A stretch of DNA of 45,936 nucleotides from Sphingomonadales bacterium (GTDB lineage Bacteria; Pseudomonadota; Alphaproteobacteria; Sphingomonadales; Sphingomonadaceae). Below, piece after piece: positions 35,349 to 43,530 of this stretch (positions are counted from its first letter, which is position 1; every line of letters begins with the position of its first letter). Below the pieces are notes generated by a model, which was not told where the DNA came from, searched no databases, and saw only the letters and a program-made list of their open reading frames with translations. The DNA is taken from the NCBI GenBank assembly GCA_006226685.1, contig SBGG01000081.1, forward strand, positions 1 to 45,936, written 5' to 3'. Both the position numbers and the translations under genes were made by a program.

Positions 35349-36905
35349 ATGGCCGACCGAACAACAGGAAAGCAGGCATTGATGATGCTCCTCGTCGCAT
35401 CCCTGTCACTGGCGCTGCCGATGGCGGGAAGCGTGGCGAAGGCCGAGAGCGGACAGGGGCCTGTGGTTGCGACCGACCTGGGTAAGGTACGCGGCGTGGC
35501 GATCGGGAAGGGCGCGGCATGGCGCGGCATTCCCTTTGCTGCCCCGCCGGTCGATGCGTTGCGCTGGCGTGAGGCGCAGGCAGCGAAACCATGGTCGGAC
35601 ATTCGCGATGCGACCCGCTTCGGCCCGGATTGTATTCAACCGGTGCAAGAGGGAGAGGCTTCCGCGCTGCAGAGTGAGGATTGCCTCACTCTTGCCGTCA
35701 TCACGCCGGATCGTGCGGCACACGGGTTGCCGGTGCTGGTCTCGGTTCATGGTGGTGCCTTTTTCGTGGGATCCGGCCGCTATATTACAGAGCATAACCT
35801 GTCGCCGATGGTCAGGCGTGGTATCATCCTCGTCTCGGCCAACTACCGGTTGGGGCGGCTCGGCTTCTTTGCTCATCCGGCGCTGACCGCTGAGGCGGGC
35901 AGAGGGACCGGCAATTTCTGGCTGAGCGATCAGATTGCCGCACTCGACTGGGTGAAGCGCAATATCCGGTCCTTTGGCGGCGACCCGGATCAGGTGACGA
36001 TATTGGGCTGTTCGGCGGGGGGATCGAGCATCAATGCGCTGATGGCGTCACCGATGGCGCGAGGGTTGTTTGCCCGGGCGTCGACCCATTCGGGCGGCGG
36101 GTTGTTCAATGCGTCGCGTTCGCTGGCGCAGGCGGAACGGGAAGGTCTGGCCTTTGCTGGGCGCGCGGGCGTGACCGACGCCAGTGCAACCGGGCTTGCG
36201 GCGCTGCGCCGGTTGAGCCCGCAGGCGATCCTTGCGGGCGATCCCGGCCCGCCCAATTTCGGGGCGATCGAGGATGGTCATTTGCTGCCCGAGGCAATTT
36301 CGCTGATCTTTGCCGAGGGGAAGCAGGCGGCGGTGCCGTTCATTGCCGGGTCGACCAGCAATGAGGCGAGCATTTTCGGCCTGATGGGGTTCGACGCCGG
36401 GGTGTTGAAGCAGCGTTTCGGTGTCGATCTGGCAGAGATCCGGCCCCTCTACGAAGCCAATGGCCCGTTATCCGATGCCGAATTGCTGCGTCGTGTACAG
36501 ACGGATTTCATCTTCACCTCCGCATCGATGGGCATGCCTGCGCTCGCTTCGCGGCGGGCGCCGGCATGGTCCTATCATTTCGATTATGTGCCGCAGGCGG
36601 ACCGCACCGCCATGCCCGGCGCACCGCATTGTGCGGACATGGACTATCTTTTCGGCTTGCGTGACAGGATGACATCGCAGGATGAAAAGGTCGCCGGGGT
36701 CTGGCGCGATTACTGGGCCAATTTCATCCGCAGCGGTAATCCCAATGGCGAAGGGCTGCCGGACTGGCCGGGGCTTGCGGCGCATAAGCTGTCGCCGCTG
36801 GTGATCGACGATCGCTTCCATGCGGAGCCGGGTTTCGAACAGGGCATTATTTCCTATTGGTATGCCAGGTGGCAGAAGGAAAGCGGCGCGAAAATCCTGC
36901 CCTGA
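35349..36905 (+). CDS. Exported type-B carboxylesterase
   Basis: A 518-aa alpha/beta-hydrolase of the carboxylesterase type-B family with a Sec signal peptide (hydrophobic 10-28, likely cleavage after AKA, residue 32). The oxyanion-hole segment is VHGGAFFVGSG. The nucleophile elbow is GCSAGG with Ser222; most relatives have GESAGG, so Cys replaces the usual Glu. The remaining triad is likely Glu in STSNEASIFG and His in PGAPHCADMDYLFG. It would hydrolyse an ester outside the cytoplasm and release an alcohol or acid for the pathway. Start ATG at 35349 after AGGAGAGAGCGG; the longer frame runs into the divergent crotonase. Monocistronic. Confidence 0.9.
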   Translation: MADRTTGKQALMMLLVASLSLALPMAGSVAKAESGQGPVVATDLGKVRGVAIGKGAAWRGIPFAAPPVDALRWREAQAAKPWSDIRDATRFGPDCIQPVQEGEASALQSEDCLTLAVITPDRAAHGLPVLVSVHGGAFFVGSGRYITEHNLSPMVRRGIILVSANYRLGRLGFFAHPALTAEAGRGTGNFWLSDQIAALDWVKRNIRSFGGDPDQVTILGCSAGGSSINALMASPMARGLFARASTHSGGGLFNASRSLAQAEREGLAFAGRAGVTDASATGLAALRRLSPQAILAGDPGPPNFGAIEDGHLLPEAISLIFAEGKQAAVPFIAGSTSNEASIFGLMGFDAGVLKQRFGVDLAEIRPLYEANGPLSDAELLRRVQTDFIFTSASMGMPALASRRAPAWSYHFDYVPQADRTAMPGAPHCADMDYLFGLRDRMTSQDEKVAGVWRDYWANFIRSGNPNGEGLPDWPGLAAHKLSPLVIDDRFHAEPGFEQGIISYWYARWQKESGAKILP

Positions 36906-36925
36906 AGAATGACGTATCCTGTAAG

Positions 36926-36960
36926 AAAGCCCGGCCCCTGAAAAAGGAGGCCGGGCTTTT
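36926..36960. terminator. Bidirectional terminator
   Basis: AAAGCCCGGCC (36926-36936) pairs with GGCCGGGCTTT (36949-36959), followed by T on the plus strand and by a TTTCTTAC tail on the minus strand. It lies between the convergent esterase and Mcd-like genes. Confidence 0.8.
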
Positions 36961-37005
36961 CCTATAAAGGTTGTTATGCCGCCGGAGTATTTATCCGGCC
37001 TGCCG

Positions 37006-38682
37006 TCAATTGGTTTCGTCGAGCAGGCGGCGGCCGATGACCTGTGCCTGAATCTCGCCCGCCCCTTCGAAGATGTTGAGGATACGCGCGTCGGCGAGCA
37101 GGCGGCTGACCTCATATTCCATGGCAAAGCCGTTGCCGCCATGGATCTGCAACGCGTTGTCGGCCGCCGCCCAGGCGACGCGGGCGCCCAGCAGCTTCGC
37201 CATGCCCGCTTCCAGATCGCATCGTTTGTCCCGATCCTTTTGCCGTGCTGCATAATAAGTGAGCTGGCGCGCGCCCATGATCTCGGCCGCCATCATCGCC
37301 AGCTTGTTGGCGACACGCGGGAAGGCGATGATCGCCTGACCGAATTGCTTGCGATCGAGCGCATAGCCAAGGCCGACATCAAGCGCCGCCTGCGCCACGC
37401 CGACCGCGCGGGCGGCGGTCTGGATACGGGCGCTTTCGAAGGTTGCCATCAATTGCTTGAAACCCTGTCCCTCGACCCCGCCGAGCAGATTGGCGGCGGA
37501 CACGCGGAAATCGTCGAAGCCGATTTCATATTCCTTCATGCCGCGATAGCCGATCACCTCGATCTCACCGCCGCTCATGCCGGGGGTGGGGAAAGGGTCA
37601 GTCACGGTGCCGCGCTGTTTGGGGGCGATCAGCATCGAGAGGCCGCTATAATTGCTGGTCGCGGGATCGGTGCGGACCAGCAGGGTCATCACGTCCGCGC
37701 GGGCGGCATGGGTGATCCATGTCTTGTTGCCGTTAACGCGATACTCGCCATCGGCGAGCGTCGCACGGGTGCGCAACGATCCGAGGTCGGAGCCGGTATC
37801 GGGCTCGGTGAACACCGCCGTCGGCAGGGTTTCCGCCGAGGCGATTTTGGGCAGCCATTGCTCCTTCTGCGCCGTGGTGCCGCCGCACAGGATCAGTTCC
37901 GCCGCGATCTCCGAACGGGTGGCCAGCGAGCCGACACCGATCCATGCGCGGGACAGTTCTTCGGAGACGACGCACATCGCCGTCTTGCCCATGCCCAGTC
38001 CGCCAAATTCTTCCGGAATGGTGAGGCCGAACACGCCCATCGCGCCCAGTTCTTCGACCAGCGGGAGCGGAATAAGCTGATCCTTGAGATGCCATTCATG
38101 GGCGTGAGGGGAGATTTTTTCGCGCGCGAAGGCGAAGAACTGATCGCGGATCAACTGGGTGGTTTCGTCCAGTCCGGCATTTTCGAATATGGCCTGGCCG
38201 CGCTGGTCCGCCAGACGGGCAGCGATCGCCGTCTTCACCGTCTGGTTTGTGCCCTTGCGACGGAGCAGGGAGAGCGCTTCTGCATGGAGCAGGGCGAGAT
38301 CGGCAGGATCGTCGCTGAGGTCCGCCGGGCGGATAATCTCCCCTTGGTTCATTGGGATACCGCCTGCCATCTGCGCGCTATATTCGCCGAACAGAAGCTG
38401 GGCGAGCAGGGCTTCCGTTTCACCAAATGCACCCTCTGCCTTCAATCCGGCGGCCCAGTCGGATACTTCCTGCATCAATGCGGCATAGGTCGCATACCAG
38501 CCGAGGCCGTGCACGACATGCTGTTCGATATCGGCAAGGCGGCGATCGACTTTGCCGCTTTCATTCGCGATCCGTGCCTTCACCTTCGGCTTTACCGCGG
38601 CGAGGAAGGCAGCGGCCTCCTGCGCGGCGCGGGCGAGAAGCGCGGGAAGATCGGGCAGAAGGGCGTTGGTGGCTGCGTCCAT
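37006..38682 (-). CDS. mcd: Methylsuccinyl-CoA dehydrogenase-like acyl-CoA dehydrogenase
   Basis: A 558-aa acyl-CoA dehydrogenase, longer than the usual 380-400 aa. The extra N-terminal domain (about 1-160) contains HGLGWYATYAALMQEV, FGEYSAQMAGGIPMNQGEIIRPADL and matches the layout of Mcd, the (2S)-methylsuccinyl-CoA dehydrogenase of the ethylmalonyl-CoA pathway. The ACAD core is complete: TEPDTGSDLGSLRTR, NKTWITHA, DRKQFGQ and the catalytic Glu in NIFEGAGEIQ. Expected product: mesaconyl-CoA. Homologues of the two next enzymes of that route lie at 42700 and 43527, which supports the call, but a different alpha-methyl substrate is possible. Start ATG at 38682. It ends the minus-strand unit. 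Confidence 0.8.
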   Translation of the reverse strand: MDAATNALLPDLPALLARAAQEAAAFLAAVKPKVKARIANESGKVDRRLADIEQHVVHGLGWYATYAALMQEVSDWAAGLKAEGAFGETEALLAQLLFGEYSAQMAGGIPMNQGEIIRPADLSDDPADLALLHAEALSLLRRKGTNQTVKTAIAARLADQRGQAIFENAGLDETTQLIRDQFFAFAREKISPHAHEWHLKDQLIPLPLVEELGAMGVFGLTIPEEFGGLGMGKTAMCVVSEELSRAWIGVGSLATRSEIAAELILCGGTTAQKEQWLPKIASAETLPTAVFTEPDTGSDLGSLRTRATLADGEYRVNGNKTWITHAARADVMTLLVRTDPATSNYSGLSMLIAPKQRGTVTDPFPTPGMSGGEIEVIGYRGMKEYEIGFDDFRVSAANLLGGVEGQGFKQLMATFESARIQTAARAVGVAQAALDVGLGYALDRKQFGQAIIAFPRVANKLAMMAAEIMGARQLTYYAARQKDRDKRCDLEAGMAKLLGARVAWAAADNALQIHGGNGFAMEYEVSRLLADARILNIFEGAGEIQAQVIGRRLLDETN

Positions 38683-38740
38683 GGTTATCCATCCATCATT
38701 CGGCTGTGGGCCAGCATCCGGGTTCCGGCTGTAAAGTCAT

Positions 38741-39985
38741 TCAGGCGGGTGTGTCGCTGTTGCGCTGCGCGATCGCACCAGCGCTTTCGAGTGTGTCGAG
38801 ACTGTCCGTATCGAGCCCCAGCCAGTCGTTCAGTGCTTCACGACTATGTTCGCCGATCATCGGCGGGCGATAATCATAGCGTGGCGGCGTTTTCGACATT
38901 TTGGGCGGGAAGGCGACGGTCGGTATCTTTACCCCGTCTTCGCGCACGAACTGGTGCACGGCACCGCGCGCTTCGACGAACGGGTCTTCGAAGATTTCCT
39001 GAATGCTGTTGACCGGGCCGGTCGGTACGCCGCAGGCGACCAGCCGGTCGATCAGGTCGTCGCGCTTCAGGCCGCGTACCAGATCCTGCACTATGCCTTC
39101 AATCTCATCGCGGTTGACCATGCGCTGGCGCGAGGTCGCGAATTTGGGGTCGCTCGCCAGTTCTTCGATGCCCAGTTCGCGACACAGGGCGCGGAACTGG
39201 CCGTCATTGCCGACCGCGATAATCATGATGCCGTCGGCCACGTCGAACGTCTTGTAGGGCACGACCGTCGGATGACGGTTGCCGAGGCGTCCGGGTACGA
39301 TGCCGCCGACCAGCCAGTTCATCGATTGATTGGCGAGCATCGCGATCTGCGTATCGAGCAGCGACACGTCGATATACTGGCCTTCGCCGGTACGCTCTGC
39401 ATGGCGCAGCGCGGCGAGGATGGAAACGGTTGCGTACATGCCGGTGGAGAGATCGGCCATAGCCACCCCCGCGCGCAGCGGCTGGCCGCCCGCTTCGCCG
39501 GTAATGCTCATGAAACCGCCCATGCCCTGCGCAACGAAATCATAGCCGCCGCGATTGGTATAGGGACCGGTCTGGCCAAAGCCGGTGATCGAGCAATAGA
39601 CGAGGCGCGGGTTGATCGCCGCAAGGCTTTCATAATCGAGGCCATATTTCTTCAGGCCGCCGACGCGGAAATTCTCGACGACGATGTCGGCTTTCTTCGC
39701 CAGCGACCGGATCAGTTCCGCCCCTTCGGGGTTGGAAAGGTCGACCGCGACGGAACGCTTGTTGCGGTTGCAGCACAGATAATAGCCGCTTTCGCTCAGC
39801 TCTTCCTCACCATGGGCGTCGTGCAGATAGGGCGGGCCCCATGCACGGGTATCGTCGCCCTTGCCGGGAACCTCGATCTTGATGACATCCGCGCCGAGAT
39901 CCGCGAGAATCTGGGTCGACCATGGCCCTGCCAGAACACGGGACAGGTCCAGAACCCTGATGCCGGACAATGGTCTATCGCTCAA
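38741..39985 (-). CDS. Family III (CaiB/BaiF) CoA-transferase
   Basis: A 414-aa CoA-transferase. The N-terminus LSGIRVLDLSRVLAGPWSTQILADLGADVIKIE is classical, and the catalytic Asp lies in GQYIDVSLLDTQIAML. The DFVAQGMGGFMSITGE and KTFDVADG(I)MIIAVGND segments are typical of succinyl-CoA- or acetyl-CoA-dependent members. It would load a pathway acid with CoA from a donor thioester. The start is an unusual TTG at 39985, supported by a strong GGAGGGGAAG just upstream. It has its own promoter gap of 252 bp with the TGCAC motif at 40084, and is followed by the Mcd-like gene after 58 bp. Confidence 0.92.
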   Translation of the reverse strand: MSDRPLSGIRVLDLSRVLAGPWSTQILADLGADVIKIEVPGKGDDTRAWGPPYLHDAHGEEELSESGYYLCCNRNKRSVAVDLSNPEGAELIRSLAKKADIVVENFRVGGLKKYGLDYESLAAINPRLVYCSITGFGQTGPYTNRGGYDFVAQGMGGFMSITGEAGGQPLRAGVAMADLSTGMYATVSILAALRHAERTGEGQYIDVSLLDTQIAMLANQSMNWLVGGIVPGRLGNRHPTVVPYKTFDVADGIMIIAVGNDGQFRALCRELGIEELASDPKFATSRQRMVNRDEIEGIVQDLVRGLKRDDLIDRLVACGVPTGPVNSIQEIFEDPFVEARGAVHQFVREDGVKIPTVAFPPKMSKTPPRYDYRPPMIGEHSREALNDWLGLDTDSLDTLESAGAIAQRNSDTPA

Positions 39986-40083
39986 CTTCCCCTCCGATCG
40001 GTATGAACGCCGGGTCCTGACAGGCCCGCCGCCGAAAATACTGATCCCTCGATAGAATCATGTGGGGAAGGGTGCAATCATTT

Positions 40084-40105
40084 TTGCACTTATGGGCAAT
40101 TTTGT
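40084..40105 (+). promoter_or_regulatory. TGCAC motif upstream of the CoA-transferase
   Basis: TTGCACTTATGGGCAATTTT begins the best-formed copy of the recurring motif. A second CTGCACCTG...AAGTGCG pair follows at 40115-40132. It lies 99 bp upstream of the TTG start at 39985, in a 252-bp gap with no gene. Confidence 0.5.
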
Positions 40106-40192
40106 GAGGGTGATCTGCACCTGAAAAGTGCGTGTGGGCGATCGGGGCGGTGACTTTATCGGGGCACCGTCCCGTTACCGGAGTGAAACAAT

Positions 40193-40221
40193 GGCGGCGC
40201 GGCACGTGATGTGCCGCCGCC
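40193..40221 (-). terminator. Probable terminator after the thiolase gene
   Basis: On the minus strand GGCGGCGGCAC pairs with GTGCCGCGCCGCC around ATCAC, with a 2-nt bulge, then CATTGTTTCAC follows. It lies 17 bp after the thiolase stop, which would separate the thiolase unit from the CoA-transferase unit. Confidence 0.5.
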
Positions 40222-40237
40222 GATCGGTGGCAGGGGA

Positions 40238-41449
40238 TCAGGCCGCGCGTTCGAAGATAGCGGCCAGTCCCTGACCACCGCCAATGCACATGGTTTCGAG
40301 GCCATAGCGCCCGTCGCGGCGCACCAGTTCGCGGGCGAGATTGGCAAGGATGCGCCCGCCGGTCGCGCCGATCGGGTGGCCGAGAGAAATGCCCGATCCG
40401 TTGACGTTCAGCATATCGTTGCGGCTGTCATCCTCGCTCCAGCCCCAACCCTTGAGACAGGCGAGCACCTGCGGCGCAAAGGCTTCGTTGAGTTCGACGA
40501 GGTCGATGTCGTTCCAGCCCATGCCGGTGCGGGCGAAGAGACGTTCCACTGCGGGCACCGGGCCGATGCCCATGCGTGAAGGGTCGCAACCGGCCGCCGC
40601 CCAGCTGTGGAAGAAGGCGATGGGTTCGAGGCCCAGCTCATCCAGCTTGTCTTCGGCGACGACGAGGCAGGCCGCGCCCGCATCATTTTGCTGGCTGGCA
40701 TTGCCGGCGGTGACGACGCCGCCCTTTTCGATGACCTTGAGCTGACCGAGCGATTCCGGCGTCGCATCGGCGCGAATGCCCTCATCCTTTGCGAAGATGA
40801 TGGGATCGCCCTTGCGCTGAGGCACGGAAACCGGGACGAGTTCATCGTCAAACTTGCCTTCGGCCCATGCGGCGGTGGCGCGCTGGTGGCTGCGCGCGGC
40901 GTAGATGTCGCATGCTTCGCGGCTGATATTATAGTCGTTTGCCAGATTATTGGCGGTTTCGATCATCCCGCTGATGATGCCATAGCGTTCAATCGGCTGC
41001 GACATCACCCGGCCGCGCGTCAGACGATCATGGAACTGGGTGGAACCGGACCGTGCGCCCCAGCGATGATCGGTCGAATAATATTCGACGTTCGACATGC
41101 TTTCGACGCCGCCGGCGATCACGATATCCGCTGCGCCGGTCTGAATCCGCATCGCCGCGTCAATCACCGCCTGAAGGCCCGAGCCGCAGCGCCGGTCGAG
41201 CTGCACGCCGGGGATGGATTCGGGCAGGCCCGCCGCCAGTGCCGACCAGCGGCCGATGCACGGGGCCTCGCCATTGCCATAGCCCTGGCTGAACACCACG
41301 TCATCGATCCGCTCGGGATCGATCCTGGTGCGTTCCATCAGCGCCTTGATGACGATCGCGCCAAGGTCTCCGGCGGTAAAGGATTTGAGCGACCCGCCAT
41401 ATTTGCCGACGGCGGTGCGGATGGGGGCGACGATGGCGGCTCTGCGCAT
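40238..41449 (-). CDS. Acetyl-CoA acyltransferase (thiolase)
   Basis: A 403-aa type II thiolase with every catalytic residue in place: Cys88 in LDRRCGSGLQA, His358 in SLGHPIGATGG and Cys388 in METMCIGGG. It cleaves a 3-ketoacyl-CoA with CoA, the last step of a beta-oxidation round. This contrasts with the thiolase-fold protein at 9861, which lacks the nucleophile. Start ATG at 41449 with GAGAGGAAG, 18 bp after the ACAD gene at 41468, so the two are cotranscribed. Confidence 0.95.
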   Translation of the reverse strand: MRRAAIVAPIRTAVGKYGGSLKSFTAGDLGAIVIKALMERTRIDPERIDDVVFSQGYGNGEAPCIGRWSALAAGLPESIPGVQLDRRCGSGLQAVIDAAMRIQTGAADIVIAGGVESMSNVEYYSTDHRWGARSGSTQFHDRLTRGRVMSQPIERYGIISGMIETANNLANDYNISREACDIYAARSHQRATAAWAEGKFDDELVPVSVPQRKGDPIIFAKDEGIRADATPESLGQLKVIEKGGVVTAGNASQQNDAGAACLVVAEDKLDELGLEPIAFFHSWAAAGCDPSRMGIGPVPAVERLFARTGMGWNDIDLVELNEAFAPQVLACLKGWGWSEDDSRNDMLNVNGSGISLGHPIGATGGRILANLARELVRRDGRYGLETMCIGGGQGLAAIFERAA

Positions 41450-41467
41450 GGGGGGCTTCCTCTCGGT

Positions 41468-42619
41468 TCAGTTCTGTTGCGTGTCGCGGATCATGTTGCG
41501 CGCGATGATGGTCTGTTGAATCTGGGTCGTGCCCTCATAAATGCGGAGCAGGCGGACATCGCGATAGAAGCGCTCGACCTTATATTCGGCCATGTAACCG
41601 GCGCCGCCATGGATCTGCACCGCACGGTCGGCGATCCGGCCCACCGCTTCCGAGGCGTGAAGCTTCAACGCCGAGCATTCGAGGCTGACCTTCTCTCCCG
41701 CATCGAAGCGCGCCGCGACGGAGCGCATCAACGCTTCAGTCGTCAGCAGGTCCACCTTGGAATCGGCGAGCATCGCCTGCACCAGCTGGAACTGGGCGAT
41801 GGGCTGGCCGAATTGCTTGCGTTCCATCGCATAGCGGAGCGACATGTCGAGCAGGCGGTCGGCCATGCCGAGCGATACCGCTGCGATGTGGATGCGGCCG
41901 CGATCCAGCACCTTCATCGCCGTCTTGAAGCCGCGCCCCGGTACGCCGCCGATGATGTTGGCGGCGGGAACGATCACATCGTCGAGGATCACGTCGCATG
42001 TGACTGATCCCTTCTGCCCCATTTTCTTATCCGGCTTGCCGAAGCTGATCCCCGGCGTATCGGCGGGCAGGATGAAGGAGGAAATGCCCGCGGCGCCCGG
42101 CACATCCGCTTCGGTGCGCGCCATCAGGGTGAAGACACTCGCGCGCGGGGCATTGGTGATGTACCGCTTGGTGCCGTTGATACGGTAATGATCGCCTTCT
42201 CGCACGGCGGTGGTGCGCAGCGACCCGGCATCGGACCCGGCTTCCGGCTCGGTCAGCGCAAAGCTGGCAATGGCCTCGCCACTGGCGAATTTGGGTAGCC
42301 ATTCGGCCTTCTGCTCGGGCGTGCCGTCCATCACGATGCCCTGGCTACCGATGCCCACGGTGGTGCCGATCAGCGAGCGATAGACGATCGAGGCGCGGCA
42401 CAGTTCGCGGATGATGGCCGACTCCTCGGACATGGTGCAGCCCAGACCACCAAATTCCTCCGGCACGGAAAGGCCGAACAAGCCCATTTCGCGAATCTGG
42501 CCGATGATTTCCGCCGGAATCGCGTCGGCTTCTTCCACCGCGTCTTCCGCCGGGATCAGCCGTTCGTCGACGAACCGCCGGACCGTATCGCGCAGCATGT
42601 CAAAGGTTTCAGCGTCCAT
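41468..42619 (-). CDS. Acyl-CoA dehydrogenase (short/medium-chain type)
   Basis: A 383-aa ACAD of the simple homotetrameric kind. It has SVPEEFGGLGCTMSEES, FALTEPEAGSDAGSLRTTA, KRYITNA, ERKQFGQPIAQFQ and a catalytic Glu in LRIYEGTTQIQQTIIARNM. It desaturates an acyl-CoA at C2-C3 and reduces ETF; the end of an ETF alpha gene lies at 45840. Start ATG at 42619 after GAGGACAGG. An 80-bp gap with a TGCAC inverted repeat precedes it, so it may begin a transcript of its own, with the thiolase. Confidence 0.94.
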   Translation of the reverse strand: MDAETFDMLRDTVRRFVDERLIPAEDAVEEADAIPAEIIGQIREMGLFGLSVPEEFGGLGCTMSEESAIIRELCRASIVYRSLIGTTVGIGSQGIVMDGTPEQKAEWLPKFASGEAIASFALTEPEAGSDAGSLRTTAVREGDHYRINGTKRYITNAPRASVFTLMARTEADVPGAAGISSFILPADTPGISFGKPDKKMGQKGSVTCDVILDDVIVPAANIIGGVPGRGFKTAMKVLDRGRIHIAAVSLGMADRLLDMSLRYAMERKQFGQPIAQFQLVQAMLADSKVDLLTTEALMRSVAARFDAGEKVSLECSALKLHASEAVGRIADRAVQIHGGAGYMAEYKVERFYRDVRLLRIYEGTTQIQQTIIARNMIRDTQQN

Positions 42620-42667
42620 GTTCCTGTCCTCGCCTCACTATGTCGTGGATCGCGCATATCGCGGCCC

Positions 42668-42709
42668 GTGCATGTCCGTCAAGAAATATGCACTTATGGT
42701 TAGATTTCA
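42668..42709 (+). promoter_or_regulatory. TGCAC inverted repeat upstream of the ACAD gene
   Basis: GTGCAT (42668-42673) and ATGCAC (42688-42693) are perfect inverted 6-mers with a 14-nt spacer. The right half extends as ATGCACTTATGGTTAGATTT, matching the motif seen elsewhere. It overlaps the stop codon of the hydratase-like gene and lies about 50-90 bp before the ACAD start at 42619. Confidence 0.5.
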
Positions 42710-43530
42710 AAATGAGCTATGAAGGCATCCACCCCGTCGCAGCGTCTGGCGACGACCTGTCCCGCCTCTGTTCCTGCGCATAAAAATATCGGCTGCCCCA
42801 CGAACATCGGCGCCTGCGCCCGGAAAGAAAAACGCCTGAGCGGACCATGGCGTTGCCGTGCAAATCCGAATAGCCGTGCGGCGATGAAGGGGCCGTGGAC
42901 GACGAGGCCCGGATAGCCTTCCTCCTTTTGCGCATAGGGCAGGTCATAATGGATGCGGTGGCTGTTGAACGTGACCGCCGAAAAGCGGAACAGGTCCACC
43001 GGGCCGGGAACCCATAGTTCCGATCCGTCGGGGGGCGTGATTCTCTTATCCTCCACCGCAGGGGTAGCCGCGCCCGCGTCGCGATAGACGATGGTCTGTT
43101 TCTCGCTGACACAAAGCATGCCGCTCTGTTCGACTTCATGCTCGACCTCGACGAGAATGAGATCGCCGCTTCGCCCGCTTTTGTGAACGAGGCTGGCGAC
43201 GCGGGAGGTCTTGGTGGCCTCCGCCCCGAGTGCCAGCGGCGCATGGAAGCTCATGTCGCTGGCCGCGAACATGCGGCGGGGCAGGCTGACCGGGGGCAGG
43301 AAGCCGCCGCGCTTCGGGTGTCCGTCCGGACCAAGACCGCCGGGCTGTACCGCGTCGATGAAGAACGCCCAATGCGCGAGCGAGGGTAGAGGTGCACTGT
43401 CCTTCAGCGGTTCCCCCAGGGCAGCGCCATAACGGCGTAGCACCAGCGGTTCGATTTGTTCGGTGATGCGCTCAGTTTTGCCGATCCATTGCTGCCAATG
43501 GACGATGTCTTCCATGCTTGGGCCACTCAT
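42700..43530 (-). CDS. FAS1-like/HTD2 dehydratase, mesaconyl-C4-CoA (itaconyl-CoA) hydratase-like
   Basis: A 276-aa double-hotdog protein of the FAS1-like dehydratase group. The N-terminal half has WQQWIGKTERITEQIEPL and GFLPPVSLPRRMFAASDMSF. The C-terminal half carries FRFSAVTFNSHRIHYDLPYA and GLVVHGPFIAARLF, where the FNSHRIHYD segment holds the likely catalytic residues. Relatives include mesaconyl-C4-CoA hydratase (Meh) and itaconyl-CoA hydratase (Ich), which give citramalyl-CoA. Its ATG overlaps the stop of the Mct-like gene by 4 nt, the expected partner, so this call is favoured. Other branched 2-enoyl-CoAs are possible substrates. Confidence 0.82.
   Translation of the reverse strand: MSGPSMEDIVHWQQWIGKTERITEQIEPLVLRRYGAALGEPLKDSAPLPSLAHWAFFIDAVQPGGLGPDGHPKRGGFLPPVSLPRRMFAASDMSFHAPLALGAEATKTSRVASLVHKSGRSGDLILVEVEHEVEQSGMLCVSEKQTIVYRDAGAATPAVEDKRITPPDGSELWVPGPVDLFRFSAVTFNSHRIHYDLPYAQKEEGYPGLVVHGPFIAARLFGFARQRHGPLRRFSFRAQAPMFVGQPIFLCAGTEAGQVVARRCDGVDAFIAHFEI

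Noticed and set aside
36976..39012. A 678-codon plus-strand frame opposite the Mcd-like gene
   Set aside because: The minus strand carries an unmistakable acyl-CoA dehydrogenase there; the plus frame has no domain and starts within a terminator gap.
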